Assembly: GCA_035568175.1 (NCBI GenBank)
Contig: DATMON010000018.1
Location: 417,233 to 481,232 of the forward strand
DNA: 64,000 nt
Source: AV40 sp035568175
GTDB lineage: Bacteria > Verrucomicrobiota > Verrucomicrobiia > Chthoniobacterales > UBA10450
Direction: 5' to 3'
The notes below the pieces were generated by a model that was given only the letters and a program-made list of their open reading frames with translations, made no database searches and was not told where the DNA came from. The translations under genes were made by a program, and so were the position numbers. Positions 34,954 to 43,751 of this stretch are shown in pieces; the stretch's first letter is position 1, and each line of letters opens with the position of its first letter.

Positions 34954-37716
34954 CTAGCTTTCGCAATTCGAACTGTTATCGTTCAGCCCTGAATCAATCA
35001 CTGCCTCCGGGAACGCGGATTTTTTTTGGGCAACTTCCAGCGAACGATCAAGGCTCTCCGCTAAAATTGAGGCATAAGGCGGCCGAAGGATGTACCCATG
35101 AATACCGGGCGCAGCAACCGCCTGAACTTCGAGGTAATCCGGAGCAATTTTGCTCCAACCCAGAGTCTCGTCGTGGAAATGTCCCAAAGGCAGCCGACGC
35201 GAGCGGAAAAGGGTAATCGGCCCCGCGTACTTGCTTAGCTGATAACTCCGGCAGGCGCGTTCCTGAGATTCCAATCTTTTCTGCGCTTCGCTGATAGGGC
35301 CAAATTTGCTTTGCGTATCGTGCGGAAGCTTTTTTATCTCGGGAAAGGTCGAATCGTTCCGGGTCCAGATTCGCTTCCCGTAGGTGACAAGCCGTCTCAG
35401 CAAGCGTCGGAGCGAAGACTTCCGTTCTTGTTCCAACTCCAAGAAATCGAGCGCGGCATAGAAAATATTACGAGAGAACTTAAGAATATTGCGTGGGCTC
35501 GGGCTGAATTTTTCAGGCTCATCGGCATTCAAACGATAGTCCAAAATGCCGAGGAACCCGACCTGTTCGCCGAGGGTTTGCAATTGTTGAGCCATTTCGA
35601 AGGCAACCAATCCTCCGAAACAGAATCCGAATAGAAAATACGGGCCGGAAGGTTGGCTATGGCGGAGCCGCTGAACGTAGTAATAGGCGGTTTCTTCAAT
35701 GGTTTCGAACTCATGGTTACCGATCAAGGCTGGGGGTTGCAGGCCGTAAACTGGTTGGTTTTGCGGAAGGTTCGCGACCACATGTAAATAACAACCGAGA
35801 TCATCACCCACTTCTCCGGGAACAAAAAAGAGCGCCGGGCGTTTCCCGAGTGTCGTCCGGTTGCCCAAGGGCACGACTCCCTCGCTCAGGTCGCTTCCAC
35901 AGACCGGCAGTCGGTCCAATACAGCAGCAAGCGATCGAATTGTTCCAGTACCGACCGCGGCCAGCGGCAGGCGTTTACTAAGTTTTTGCTCCAGAATCAG
36001 GACCAGCCCCACCGCTCGCAAAGAGTCACCACCCAAATCAAAAAATCTCTGATCGATTCCTACTTCGTCCAAATTGAGTGTTTCACTCCAGAGCTCGGCT
36101 AAGGCTATTTCTGTCGGCGTTTTAGGTGTCGTCACTTCTCGATCTTGTTCAACCTCGAGGACCTGCCCTAATGCCGGCAAAGCTTGATAATTTACCTTGC
36201 CGTTAATGGTCAGCGGCAACATCGGGATCTGAATGAACGCCGCCGGAATCATGTACTCCGGCAATTTCGTCTTAAGGAACCTCGCGAGATTTGCTTCGCT
36301 TAAAGTTGGACTTTGATTTGGAACTACGAAAGCGATCACGCGTTTCTGGCCCGACTCGTCATCTTTCGCGATCACTGCGCAATCAGAAACTGCTTCGTGC
36401 CGCTTGAGAACGGTTTCGATCTCGCCCAGCTCAACCCGGAAGCCGCGAATCTTTATCTGATCGTCCAAGCGGCCGAGATATTCGAAGTTCCCATCACCCG
36501 TCACTCGCGCCAGGTCGCCGCTGCGATAAAGACACCCGTACCCGAACGGATTGGCGACGAACCGCTCGTGCGTTAACTTTTCACGATTCAAATACCCGCG
36601 CGCGACGCCAGCGCCGCCGATGAATAGTTCGCCAGTTTCGCCTGATGCGACCCGTTTAAAATTATCGTCGAGCACGTACAGCTCTGTGTTCGAAATCGGT
36701 GTGCCGATCAGAACCGGTCCCGAAACAGGATCATTAGCCGAAACTTCGTACACACAGCAGCCGACGACCGTCTCCGTTGGCCCATACTCGTTGATGATTC
36801 TGGTCGCCGGCGCATGCCGTCTCCAAAAAGAAAGGCTTTCGAAATGCAAAGCCTCGCCGCCGATGATCAAAGCTCGCACGCGGCCGGCAATGTCGTCCGC
36901 CGGCAACAACGCAGCCAACGCGCGCAGATGCGCGGGCGTGATTTTGACCAGACTGTAATTGCTGCGTTCGGTCAACGCAGTCGCCAAAGCCTGGATTCCA
37001 TCAGGCAAAAGAAAAACGCTCCGACCGACCACCAGCGGCGTGAATAAACTCGTCACCGTCAGGTCAAATGAAATCGAAGAATGCATTGGCGCGCCGCAGC
37101 CATCGGCGACTGCGTAGGCTTCCGCGGCCCAATTCAAATAATTCGTTAATCCGCGATGAGTGATCATCGCGCCTTTCGGCTGGCCGGTTGAGCCTGACGT
37201 GTAAATGACGTACGCCAAACTATCGGCACCAATGCGCGTGTTCAGATTGTCGGTCGAGTTTTTCTCGATCGATTTCCAATCGGAATCCAGGCAAATCCGC
37301 GGCCCGCCGTGAAGCGGCAGCGTCTCGACTAGGTCTGATTGGGTAAGCAAGACGCTGGCGCGCGCATCATTGATCATGAAGGCGAGCCGATCTCGCGGAT
37401 AGGTTGGATCCAACGGCATGTATGCGCCCCCCGCCTTCAGCGTCGCAAGCAGCGCAACGACCATTTCCGGTGAGCGCTCGACGCAGATGCCGACTAACGA
37501 ATTCGGTCCAACGCCAAGTCGCATGAGTTCGTGCGCGAGTTGGTTCGCGCGCTCGTTAAGCTGACGATAAGTGAGCTCGACCTCGCCGCATACCAAGGCC
37601 ACCGCGTCCGGAGTGCGCTTGACCTGCGCTTCAAACAAGTGGTGTGTCCACGCATCGCGTGGATAATGATCCCGCGCGGCGTCGTGTGTTTGATTGCCCT
37701 GGAAGCTCACTTGCAC
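34954..37716 (-). CDS. Stand-alone NRPS module: adenylation - carrier - thioesterase
   Basis: 920 residues. The adenylation domain (about 20-515) has A3 YVIYTSGSTGQPKG, A5 NEYGPTET, A7 YRSGDLAR, A8 GRLDDQIKIRGFRVELGEIE and A10 NGKVNYQALP. Specificity positions read by eye give D-L-T-K-I-G-E-V-G-K, close to codes for Asn/Asp. The carrier domain has FFDLGGDSL with Ser565. The thioesterase (about 625-900) has GFCFGG, so the nucleophile is Cys699 where most have Ser. There is no condensation domain and no other NRPS gene in the window. The start may also be the GTG at 37710, which has GAGAGG upstream. The product is unknown; it may load and release, cyclise or transfer one amino acid. Confidence 0.88.
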   Translation of the reverse strand: MQVSFQGNQTHDAARDHYPRDAWTHHLFEAQVKRTPDAVALVCGEVELTYRQLNERANQLAHELMRLGVGPNSLVGICVERSPEMVVALLATLKAGGAYMPLDPTYPRDRLAFMINDARASVLLTQSDLVETLPLHGGPRICLDSDWKSIEKNSTDNLNTRIGADSLAYVIYTSGSTGQPKGAMITHRGLTNYLNWAAEAYAVADGCGAPMHSSISFDLTVTSLFTPLVVGRSVFLLPDGIQALATALTERSNYSLVKITPAHLRALAALLPADDIAGRVRALIIGGEALHFESLSFWRRHAPATRIINEYGPTETVVGCCVYEVSANDPVSGPVLIGTPISNTELYVLDDNFKRVASGETGELFIGGAGVARGYLNREKLTHERFVANPFGYGCLYRSGDLARVTGDGNFEYLGRLDDQIKIRGFRVELGEIETVLKRHEAVSDCAVIAKDDESGQKRVIAFVVPNQSPTLSEANLARFLKTKLPEYMIPAAFIQIPMLPLTINGKVNYQALPALGQVLEVEQDREVTTPKTPTEIALAELWSETLNLDEVGIDQRFFDLGGDSLRAVGLVLILEQKLSKRLPLAAVGTGTIRSLAAVLDRLPVCGSDLSEGVVPLGNRTTLGKRPALFFVPGEVGDDLGCYLHVVANLPQNQPVYGLQPPALIGNHEFETIEETAYYYVQRLRHSQPSGPYFLFGFCFGGLVAFEMAQQLQTLGEQVGFLGILDYRLNADEPEKFSPSPRNILKFSRNIFYAALDFLELEQERKSSLRRLLRRLVTYGKRIWTRNDSTFPEIKKLPHDTQSKFGPISEAQKRLESQERACRSYQLSKYAGPITLFRSRRLPLGHFHDETLGWSKIAPDYLEVQAVAAPGIHGYILRPPYASILAESLDRSLEVAQKKSAFPEAVIDSGLNDNSSNCES

Positions 37717-37907
37717 CCTCTCGCAGGATAACGCTGCGCAACTGTAAAGCGCATGTAAAGGAGATTGAAGTTTTGGAATGGTTTAGTGTAAAGATAGGGT
37801 GAATTTCTATAAATCTCGTAAAAATCTAGCATACTGCAGCACTCCCTTTGTTGTGAGAGTTAACCCTACACGACTGGTCTACTATTTTCCTGCATTTTCC
37901 GAATTCC

Positions 37908-38486
37908 ATGTCGGGACCGAATACGACAAGCGTAATTGGAAAATTGCGAATCAACTTTGGGCGTTCGACCTTTACTGTTGTGTCCGACAATTTCCAGATT
38001 CGCCTTGCCACAATTGCCGATGTTGAGCTGATCAGTTGGCACCGCGCCCGAATGTTTAAAGACATGGGCGAGCTGCCGCCGGATTTGTTTGAATCCTTCC
38101 GCGCTCAATCCCGTGACACACTTCAATGGATGCTTGAGCGTGGCGATTACGTGGGCTGGCTCGCCAGTTCCGACAAGGAACCCGGACAGATCGTCGCCGG
38201 CGCGGGCGTGCAGTTGCGCGGAGTTCAGGCGCATCCGCAACCCAACGCGGGCGGCAAGATCGACATCATCTCAGGCCGTCAGGCCATCATCCAAAATGTT
38301 TATACCGAGCCGGACTGGCGCCGACGTGGGCTGGCGACCCTCTTAATAAAGAGAATCATCGATTGGGCACACCAGGAGGGGATCGATTCGCTCGTTCTCC
38401 ATGCGTCCGACGAAGGTCGCGCTCTTTACGAACGGCTCGGCTTTATCGCGACAACGGAAATGCGATTTCTCGGTGCTCAATGCTAA
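37908..38486 (+). CDS. GNAT-family N-acetyltransferase
   Basis: 192 residues. The acetyl-CoA loop is RRRGLATLLIKRIIDWA, after the strand IIQNVYTEPDW, and the family's last block is ALYERLGFIATTEMRFL. The N-terminal QIRLATIADVELISWHRARMF fits the first GNAT motif. The acceptor is unknown. The first 28 residues are not part of the domain; a later start is possible. It is divergent from the NRPS gene, with 191 AT-rich bases between; antibiotic or amine acetylation is one idea from context only. Confidence 0.85.
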   Translation: MSGPNTTSVIGKLRINFGRSTFTVVSDNFQIRLATIADVELISWHRARMFKDMGELPPDLFESFRAQSRDTLQWMLERGDYVGWLASSDKEPGQIVAGAGVQLRGVQAHPQPNAGGKIDIISGRQAIIQNVYTEPDWRRRGLATLLIKRIIDWAHQEGIDSLVLHASDEGRALYERLGFIATTEMRFLGAQC

Positions 38487-38546
38487 AATCGGTAGGCCGG
38501 CCTCGATCTCTCGACTCCTCGCTCAACGTCTCAATTTCTTTTAATT

Positions 38547-38598
38547 GCCATTCCGGTCCGGTCACCGCGGTGACACGGACTGGTCCCGTGGCGAGCTC
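38547..38598. terminator. Hairpin between convergent GNAT and pseudokinase genes
   Basis: GCCATTCCGGTCCG...CGGACTGGTCCCGTGGC forms an imperfect stem around a perfect 14-base palindrome GTCACCGCGGTGAC at 38561-38574. It contains a variant of the GTCCG/CGGAC repeat core. No T-run. Confidence 0.45.
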
Positions 38599-38609
38599 GG
38601 AGCTCGGAT

Positions 38610-40310
38610 TCAGTCGTTAGGGTAAAACGGCTGCGACCGCGGCACATATTGATCCGGCCGTTCGACGAAAACCCGCCGTCGCGGCCGCGACCTGTAAACG
38701 CCATCATCGTTTAATGGCGGCAGGGTCACGACCCGGCCCGACGATAACCGGACAATTAATCCACCATCGGCTGTTCTGCCGACTACTCGTGCATGGTGTC
38801 CACCCTGGTGAGTTGGTTCTCCGTCATAATTGCCTTCGTCCGGCAAAGCGCGATTGATCCGCGCGTTTCGCGACGTCGATGCTCGATTCGAGGCGATCGT
38901 TTTCTTGCTGCTGGGTTCGCTCGCCTGATTTGGCTCTGTCGATGAGGATTGTTCCGAATTTTCCGCCGTGGATGATGTTGGAGGCTCGCTTGGTCCTAGT
39001 CCCGGCGACGGAGGTTCCATTGCTTTTCCGGCGGAAGCGATTTGATTCCAAATCTGCGTGGGACTTGTGATCGAGTTCGCGTCGGACGCCTTCGATGATT
39101 GATCCTGCTGAGCGGCAGGCGGCGAAGCTTCGTTTGTCGCCGCAATCGCGGGAGACGCATTTTGGATGGGTTGATTCGGCGTTACCGGCGCAGCCTTTGT
39201 TATTTGGGTCGGCGTGGTCGCAAATCGCGACGCCTCCGGGACACCGATTGGCACACCGACGTCTCCGCTTCGGTGCAAGAATGGAATTTTATCCGGGAAG
39301 AAGAACTCGGCCGCCGCTCCGGCCGCGAGGATGAGAACAGCGAACGCCACCACTCCACGCATGACTTGGGCGAGCGGTGTGGCCGGTTCTTTCGGCTGTT
39401 TGGCTTTTCTCGGAATGACTGCGGCCAATGGAATCCCCAATTTCCGGCCGATGGCTTGACGCTTCTCGATTTTGGTCAGGCATTCGCGCATCTCGCGCTC
39501 GAGTGCGACCGGATCTTGTGGACGGTTCTCTGGATTTTCGCGCAGCAGGTAAACGAGCAAATTGTGCAGTGGTTTGGGCGCCCGGCGTAGCTCGGGTAAA
39601 CGTTGGATGCGCAAACGCGCCTTCATTCCGCTGACCGCCAGCGGCGCTGCGCCGGTAAGCAGAAAACACATGGTAGCGCCGAGCGAATACATTTCCGATC
39701 GGAAATCGATTTCGCCGTTCGCTCGTTGCTCTGGGCTGGCGAATTGCGGTGAGATCGAAGGTGCCAGCTCGCGCGCTTCGCCGCTGTCGGAGTGCAGTTC
39801 GAGCCCGGCGAGACCGAAATTCAAAAGTTTCACGAAGGGCCAACCGCCGTCGGGGGATTCTCCCGGCACGATCATCAGATTCGATGGTTGAATGGCGCGA
39901 TGCGTCAGATTGAAGAACGCGGCCGCGCCGATTGCTCTGACTACTTGCAGTCCGACACGCAAAGCCGCGTCGGCCGCCATTGGCCCGTTGGCGACAATCC
40001 AGGAATCGGCTGTTTCGCCTTCGAAATGTTCCGAGACAAGGGCGAGGTAATCGTGCTCGACGCCGACCGCCAAAGTTTTGGCAATATTAACGTGATCGAG
40101 CTTCTCCGCCGTTTCTGCGCGCTCTTTTAACTGCTGCAGTTTCGTTGGCTCGATCGTCGCGACCGGAATCAGTTGGAGCTGGACCGGTTCATGGGAGCGG
40201 GTGTCGACCGCCTTATAATTAATCGCCGCTCCGGTCCGGCTGACCTCCTGGACCGATTCGTCTTCGCCCGTGCAGACGCGATAATGTTCGAAAAACGTGG
40301 TGTGCTCCAT
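38610..40310 (-). CDS. Transmembrane Ser/Thr pseudokinase
   Basis: 566 residues. A protein-kinase fold spans about 10-285 (AxPEQ-like FASPEQRANGEIDFRSEMYSLGATM and C-lobe LLVYLLRENPENRPQDP). The ATP-binding Lys strand reads VQLQLIP (Lys to Gln), the catalytic loop reads HRAIQPSN (Asp139 to Ala, Lys to Gln), and DFG reads NFG (Asp164 to Asn). The Gly-rich loop is also weak. One membrane helix lies at 316-336, then a Ser/Thr/Pro-rich region and a C-terminal basic domain with VVGRTADGGLIVRLSSGRVVTLPP. It should be catalytically dead and serve as a scaffold or sensor across the inner membrane. Partner unknown. Confidence 0.85.
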   Translation of the reverse strand: MEHTTFFEHYRVCTGEDESVQEVSRTGAAINYKAVDTRSHEPVQLQLIPVATIEPTKLQQLKERAETAEKLDHVNIAKTLAVGVEHDYLALVSEHFEGETADSWIVANGPMAADAALRVGLQVVRAIGAAAFFNLTHRAIQPSNLMIVPGESPDGGWPFVKLLNFGLAGLELHSDSGEARELAPSISPQFASPEQRANGEIDFRSEMYSLGATMCFLLTGAAPLAVSGMKARLRIQRLPELRRAPKPLHNLLVYLLRENPENRPQDPVALEREMRECLTKIEKRQAIGRKLGIPLAAVIPRKAKQPKEPATPLAQVMRGVVAFAVLILAAGAAAEFFFPDKIPFLHRSGDVGVPIGVPEASRFATTPTQITKAAPVTPNQPIQNASPAIAATNEASPPAAQQDQSSKASDANSITSPTQIWNQIASAGKAMEPPSPGLGPSEPPTSSTAENSEQSSSTEPNQASEPSSKKTIASNRASTSRNARINRALPDEGNYDGEPTHQGGHHARVVGRTADGGLIVRLSSGRVVTLPPLNDDGVYRSRPRRRVFVERPDQYVPRSQPFYPND

Positions 40311-40488
40311 AAATCTCGGCCGCTAACGGCCTAAACGTCACTCTAATAAACAATCGCAACCCCGACCGAGTTGCGCCTAAGTTTCTGGGGTCGCGCTGCC
40401 CATTGGGCTCGTGGGTTTGACGTTTCAGCTCCTCAACCATTCAACGTCTCAACTTCTTTTGTCCCCGAAGCTTTTTGAGGTCTATCTG

Positions 40489-41514
40489 TTAACCGCCAGT
40501 CCGACTCGGACTCATCCCCAGCCGGATGATCGCGTTGATTAACTGCGGATATTGCAGGCCTGATTTCTGGGCGGATTGGGCGAAATCTTCATCGGCCGCG
40601 AGATGTGGGTTCGGATTCGCCTCGATGAAATAAATCCTATTGTCCGCTGCGAGTCGCAGATCGATCCGCGCGTAGCCGTCGATCGTGAGCAATCGATAAA
40701 TGTCTTTGCAGATCTGCCCGATCTCGGCGACCAGAGCCGGATCGAGATTTTCCGCGAACTGGCCGTCCAATCCCCAGCGCTTCCGATATTCCTCGTCCCA
40801 CTTCGCCTTATAGGTAGCGATCTTAGGTTCGTTCGCCGGCACTTCGCGAAAGATCAGCTCGCGAATCGGGAAAACAGTCAGCCGTGTGTTGCCCATAATA
40901 CTCACGTAAAGCTCGCGACCGTCGATGTATTCCTCCGCGATCGCGTCGCTGCTGTGTTTTTCGTGAATGAACGCGATCCGCTCCCGGAATTGCTCCTCGT
41001 TCTGGACGAACGACGCCCGTGAAATTCCGTAGGACGCTTCGTCTTTCACCGGTTTCACCAGAATTGGAAACTTCAATTGCCGCGGCCCTCCGATCCGTTG
41101 GCCGCGCGGGATCACGACGAAACTCGGCGTCGGAATTCCATGATGGCCGAGGATTTTCTTCGAGATGCCTTTGTGTTTGCAAAGGGTGAGACCAGTCGCG
41201 CCGCATCCGGTAAACGGCACGCCTTGCATTTCAAGAAGCGAAACGATGTTCTGGTCGAACCCTGGATTGTTTTTGAATTGCTCGACCAAATTGAAAAGAA
41301 CGTCCGGCTGGAAGCTTTCCATTTTTTGCCGGACAAGATCGACATCGTCGAAGATGGCGAGATGCTCGGCGGTGTGACCGAGCTCGCCGAGCGCGGCCAT
41401 TACGTTCGCTTCGGTCTGCCAATCCTCCGTCTTCATCTCCTCGCTCAGGTCCTCATCGATCTTGGTCGGACGGACACCGTCGCAAAGGACCAGGACTTTG
41501 AGTTTCTTTTTCAT
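40489..41514 (-). CDS. ATP-grasp ligase, D-Ala-D-Ala ligase-like
   Basis: 341 residues from the ATG at 41514 (MKKKLKVLVLCDG). The ATP-grasp order is clear: GCGATGLTLCKHKGISKKIL, then ILVKPVKDEASYGISRASFV, then AIAEEYIDGRELYVSIMGN, and the metal-binding end ARIDLRLAADNRIYFIEANPNPHLA. The family links a carboxylate to an amine using ATP. It is too divergent, and lacks mur neighbours, to call a cell-wall Ddl; a peptide or amino-acid ligase is more likely. The last codons (SPSRTGG and the stop) come from a GTCCG-ACT-CGGAC hairpin repeat. A HEAGH peptidase gene lies directly upstream on the same strand. Confidence 0.82.
   Translation of the reverse strand: MKKKLKVLVLCDGVRPTKIDEDLSEEMKTEDWQTEANVMAALGELGHTAEHLAIFDDVDLVRQKMESFQPDVLFNLVEQFKNNPGFDQNIVSLLEMQGVPFTGCGATGLTLCKHKGISKKILGHHGIPTPSFVVIPRGQRIGGPRQLKFPILVKPVKDEASYGISRASFVQNEEQFRERIAFIHEKHSSDAIAEEYIDGRELYVSIMGNTRLTVFPIRELIFREVPANEPKIATYKAKWDEEYRKRWGLDGQFAENLDPALVAEIGQICKDIYRLLTIDGYARIDLRLAADNRIYFIEANPNPHLAADEDFAQSAQKSGLQYPQLINAIIRLGMSPSRTGG
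40495..40511. repeat. Single-hairpin repeat forming the 3' end of the ATP-grasp gene
   Basis: GCCAGTCCGACTCGGAC, stem AGTCCG / CGGACT with loop ACT. It encodes the last residues SPSRTGG of the ligase. Confidence 0.6.
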
Positions 41515-41529
41515 GTGTTTACGAGGATC

Positions 41530-41583
41530 TGTAGCCGTTTCGCTGCGCGAAACGCGCACGCCGCCCACAGGGCGACGGCTACA
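41530..41583. repeat. Twin-hairpin element, copy 5
   Basis: Perfect 9-base ends TGTAGCCGT / ACGGCTACA. Inner hairpins: GTTTCGC-TGC-GCGAAAC and CGCCC-ACA-GGGCG. It lies between the peptidase stop and the ATP-grasp start, both on the minus strand. Confidence 0.85.
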
Positions 41584-41599
41584 AGCGTGGGGCCCCGTC

Positions 41600-42607
41600 T
41601 CATTTTGTGCGCTTGAACTTGCCGGTGAATAGATAATTCATCACCAGCGTCGTGATGTAGGAAGCGACGCGAAAATCCTGCTGCGGATCGTCGTTCTGGA
41701 CGCGCAACCCAAGCTCATCGCTCCGGTCGATCAACCGCGCGAGCAGTTTGTTCACCCGAAACTTTTTCTCGTTCGTAAATTGGGCGACCGAGTTCATGAT
41801 CCGCCGCCGTCGCTGGCGCAGATAGCTGCTCGCTTTGATCCCGGTCGGGGCCGAAAACAGCTGCCGAAGATCGGCATCGTAGAAGCCGGGATAGATCTCT
41901 TCGTAAAGTTTCCGTTTCCGCGCGTAATAGGTCTTGAGCTTGACGTTGAGAAAATTGTAATCGGCCACGCGAAATTTTGGCGAATGCACCGGCGGCTTTC
42001 CTTTCAGCGAGCCCATCAACTCGTCGACGTACTCGAGTTTTTGCAGTGCTTTCCATCCGGTGTAACGTTTGCGCCAGTCGAACTCCGGCGTCAGCCAGAT
42101 CGCAAACGTCTCCGCGAAATCTTCGTCGGGATGCGCCTGCGCATACCAATCGTCCAGGTGCATCACGTAACTGCGGCTGAACGGGCGCGGGCGATAAAAA
42201 CTCGGCGTCTCTTCGTCCGACGTTTCCCCGAACATCTGCTGCCACTTTTTTTTCCGGGTCAAGCGGTAGGCATACATGTAAGCGTGACCAGCCTCGTGCC
42301 GCATCAATTTCATGAACCACTCTGGCGTCTCGCCTTCCACCTCGAGCATCATCGACCGCTCGAGCGAGCGGAGCCGGTCGTGCACCAGGAAAAACGGAAC
42401 AAAAATCGCCGGGACACCGATCGGCACGAACCATTCATCGCCGATGTGCGTTGGCGGATGAAACGCGAGTCCCTTGGCCGAAAGCTCCGCGTACAATTGC
42501 TGGATTAACGGCTCAAGCGGCGTCGTCTCAAGCGTCAACCCGAGCTTGGAAATCCTCCGCTCGAGCAGTTCTTCGTCACTTAATCCGGCCCAATCATTGG
42601 GATCCAT
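41600..42607 (-). CDS. Putative zinc-binding metallopeptidase (HEAGH type)
   Basis: 335 residues. The zinc motif is MRHEAGHAYMYAYRL (HExxH), and the third ligand is probably Glu in DEDFAETFAIWLTP about 60 residues later, the gluzincin arrangement. The C-terminal third is basic and helical (SYLRQRRRRIMNSVAQF). No signal peptide, so probably cytoplasmic. This fits the uncharacterised zinc-binding metallopeptidase family. It lies upstream of the ATP-grasp gene on the same strand with an 85-base gap holding a twin-hairpin element. A ligase-peptidase pair suggests making and trimming of a peptide, but that is inference. Confidence 0.78.
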   Translation of the reverse strand: MDPNDWAGLSDEELLERRISKLGLTLETTPLEPLIQQLYAELSAKGLAFHPPTHIGDEWFVPIGVPAIFVPFFLVHDRLRSLERSMMLEVEGETPEWFMKLMRHEAGHAYMYAYRLTRKKKWQQMFGETSDEETPSFYRPRPFSRSYVMHLDDWYAQAHPDEDFAETFAIWLTPEFDWRKRYTGWKALQKLEYVDELMGSLKGKPPVHSPKFRVADYNFLNVKLKTYYARKRKLYEEIYPGFYDADLRQLFSAPTGIKASSYLRQRRRRIMNSVAQFTNEKKFRVNKLLARLIDRSDELGLRVQNDDPQQDFRVASYITTLVMNYLFTGKFKRTK

Positions 42608-43334
42608 TTAGAAAGGGGTCAATGCAACGGATTCTGCCTCAACCCCTCAACAACTCAACCTCTCAACTTCCGCTGGATGCCCAAGCAGGCGATTCCATCG
42701 CAGAAGAGAATCAACTAATTAGGAAACCAGGAAGGCAGGAAAATTAATTTGGGGAGCGCCGCCCGCGCCTCGCTTGCTCGCAATGTGCCTTCGCCATCAC
42801 GAACTTCTCTTCGCGTTCACGAAAATTAACAAGAATTCATAAAGGGTCCTGGCTGCGTGAGCCAAGGGAACAGCCGCGACGAAGAAAGCCTGGGACAAGC
42901 AGATGGAAAAGGGACATCGCATCCGGCAAGCTCGATTTTCTTTTCGATTAAGCCGAGTGCGAACGCGCCACCGGCGATTAGCGGAAATTGTTAGCGCTTT
43001 CACTGCGAAACGTGACCAAGCCGCGCTAGTCGATATGACCTGCTAGCATTAGTCGATCCTATGATCGACTGATCTGCGTTTTGCTTTTCGGCAGTGGCTC
43101 AAATCGCCCGGGTCGCGATGCGATGAGCTGATCGTTTGACAAGGCACTCAACTCGTCTATTAAGAGGGCCCGTTCGCCGCGGCGAATGGTCGTCAGAAGT
43201 CCGCGCGTTCCCCAAAAACTAGCGCGCCGGGGCTGTTCCGAACCGAACTAAAAGCTGCATTCTTGCAGCTTTCGGCACGGAAACAGCGTGCTCCACCCGA
43301 AGACTCGACAACATCGGAGCGCAGCTTGAACGCC
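42608..43334. other. 727-base gap without a recognisable gene
   Basis: No open frame here looks coding. The gap holds a CTCAAC-type spacer repeat (42637-42670), an AGGAAACCAGGAAGGCAGGAAA run (42717-42749), a perfect 8-base stem AGTCGATC-CTAT-GATCGACT (43051-43070), the palindrome TTCGCCGCGGCGAA (43173-43186), and a 9-base stem AAAGCTGCA-TTCT-TGCAGCTTT (43251-43272) upstream of the 3D-domain gene. It could hide an untranslated RNA. Confidence 0.4.
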
Positions 43335-43751
43335 ATGAAATTACCTTACACAGTCATATTTTTGTTATCGCTAGCTACGTCCGCTTTCGCGCGGGAGGAG
43401 TCGGTCCTCGCCCGCGTGACCAGTTATTGGGGGGGTGAGGGCTCGAAATTCGCCAGCACCGGCCGACGATTACGCCCAGGGCATTGCGCTGTCGATCCGA
43501 AACGAATTCCATACGGCAGCAAGGTGGTTTTTCCCGATGCAGTCTGCACCGCGGTCGATACCGGAACGGCAGTTGTTAGTCGCAAAGCCGCGCGTGTATG
43601 CGGACGGACTGCGAGCCAACTCAAAGCCATCGTGGTCGACCGATTTTTTGATACGAAACGAGAAGCGGACGAGTGGACGAAGGCGCATTCCGAATTCATG
43701 ATGCTTCGAGTCGTTCCAGCCGGAACTCGGTCAGAACCGGCCGCGCGGTAG
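43335..43751 (+). CDS. Secreted 3D-domain protein (double-psi beta-barrel)
   Basis: 138 residues from the ATG at 43335. Signal peptide MKLPYTVIFLLSLATSAFA. The mature part is one 3D domain: VTSYWGGEGSKFASTGRRL, then HCAVDPKRIPYGSKVVFPD, then TAVDTGTAVVSRKAAR and IVVDRFFDTKREADEW, with conserved Asp residues matching the family pattern. The fold is shared with MltA and RlpA-type wall proteins, so peptidoglycan binding or cleavage in the periplasm is likely. The frame opens earlier at 43263, inside a hairpin, but the signal peptide fixes the start. Confidence 0.85.
   Translation: MKLPYTVIFLLSLATSAFAREESVLARVTSYWGGEGSKFASTGRRLRPGHCAVDPKRIPYGSKVVFPDAVCTAVDTGTAVVSRKAARVCGRTASQLKAIVVDRFFDTKREADEWTKAHSEFMMLRVVPAGTRSEPAAR

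Noticed and set aside
42797..43003. Minus-strand open frame of 68 codons with a hydrophobic stretch
   Set aside because: Weak start, no family resemblance, isolated in a gap rich in palindromes.
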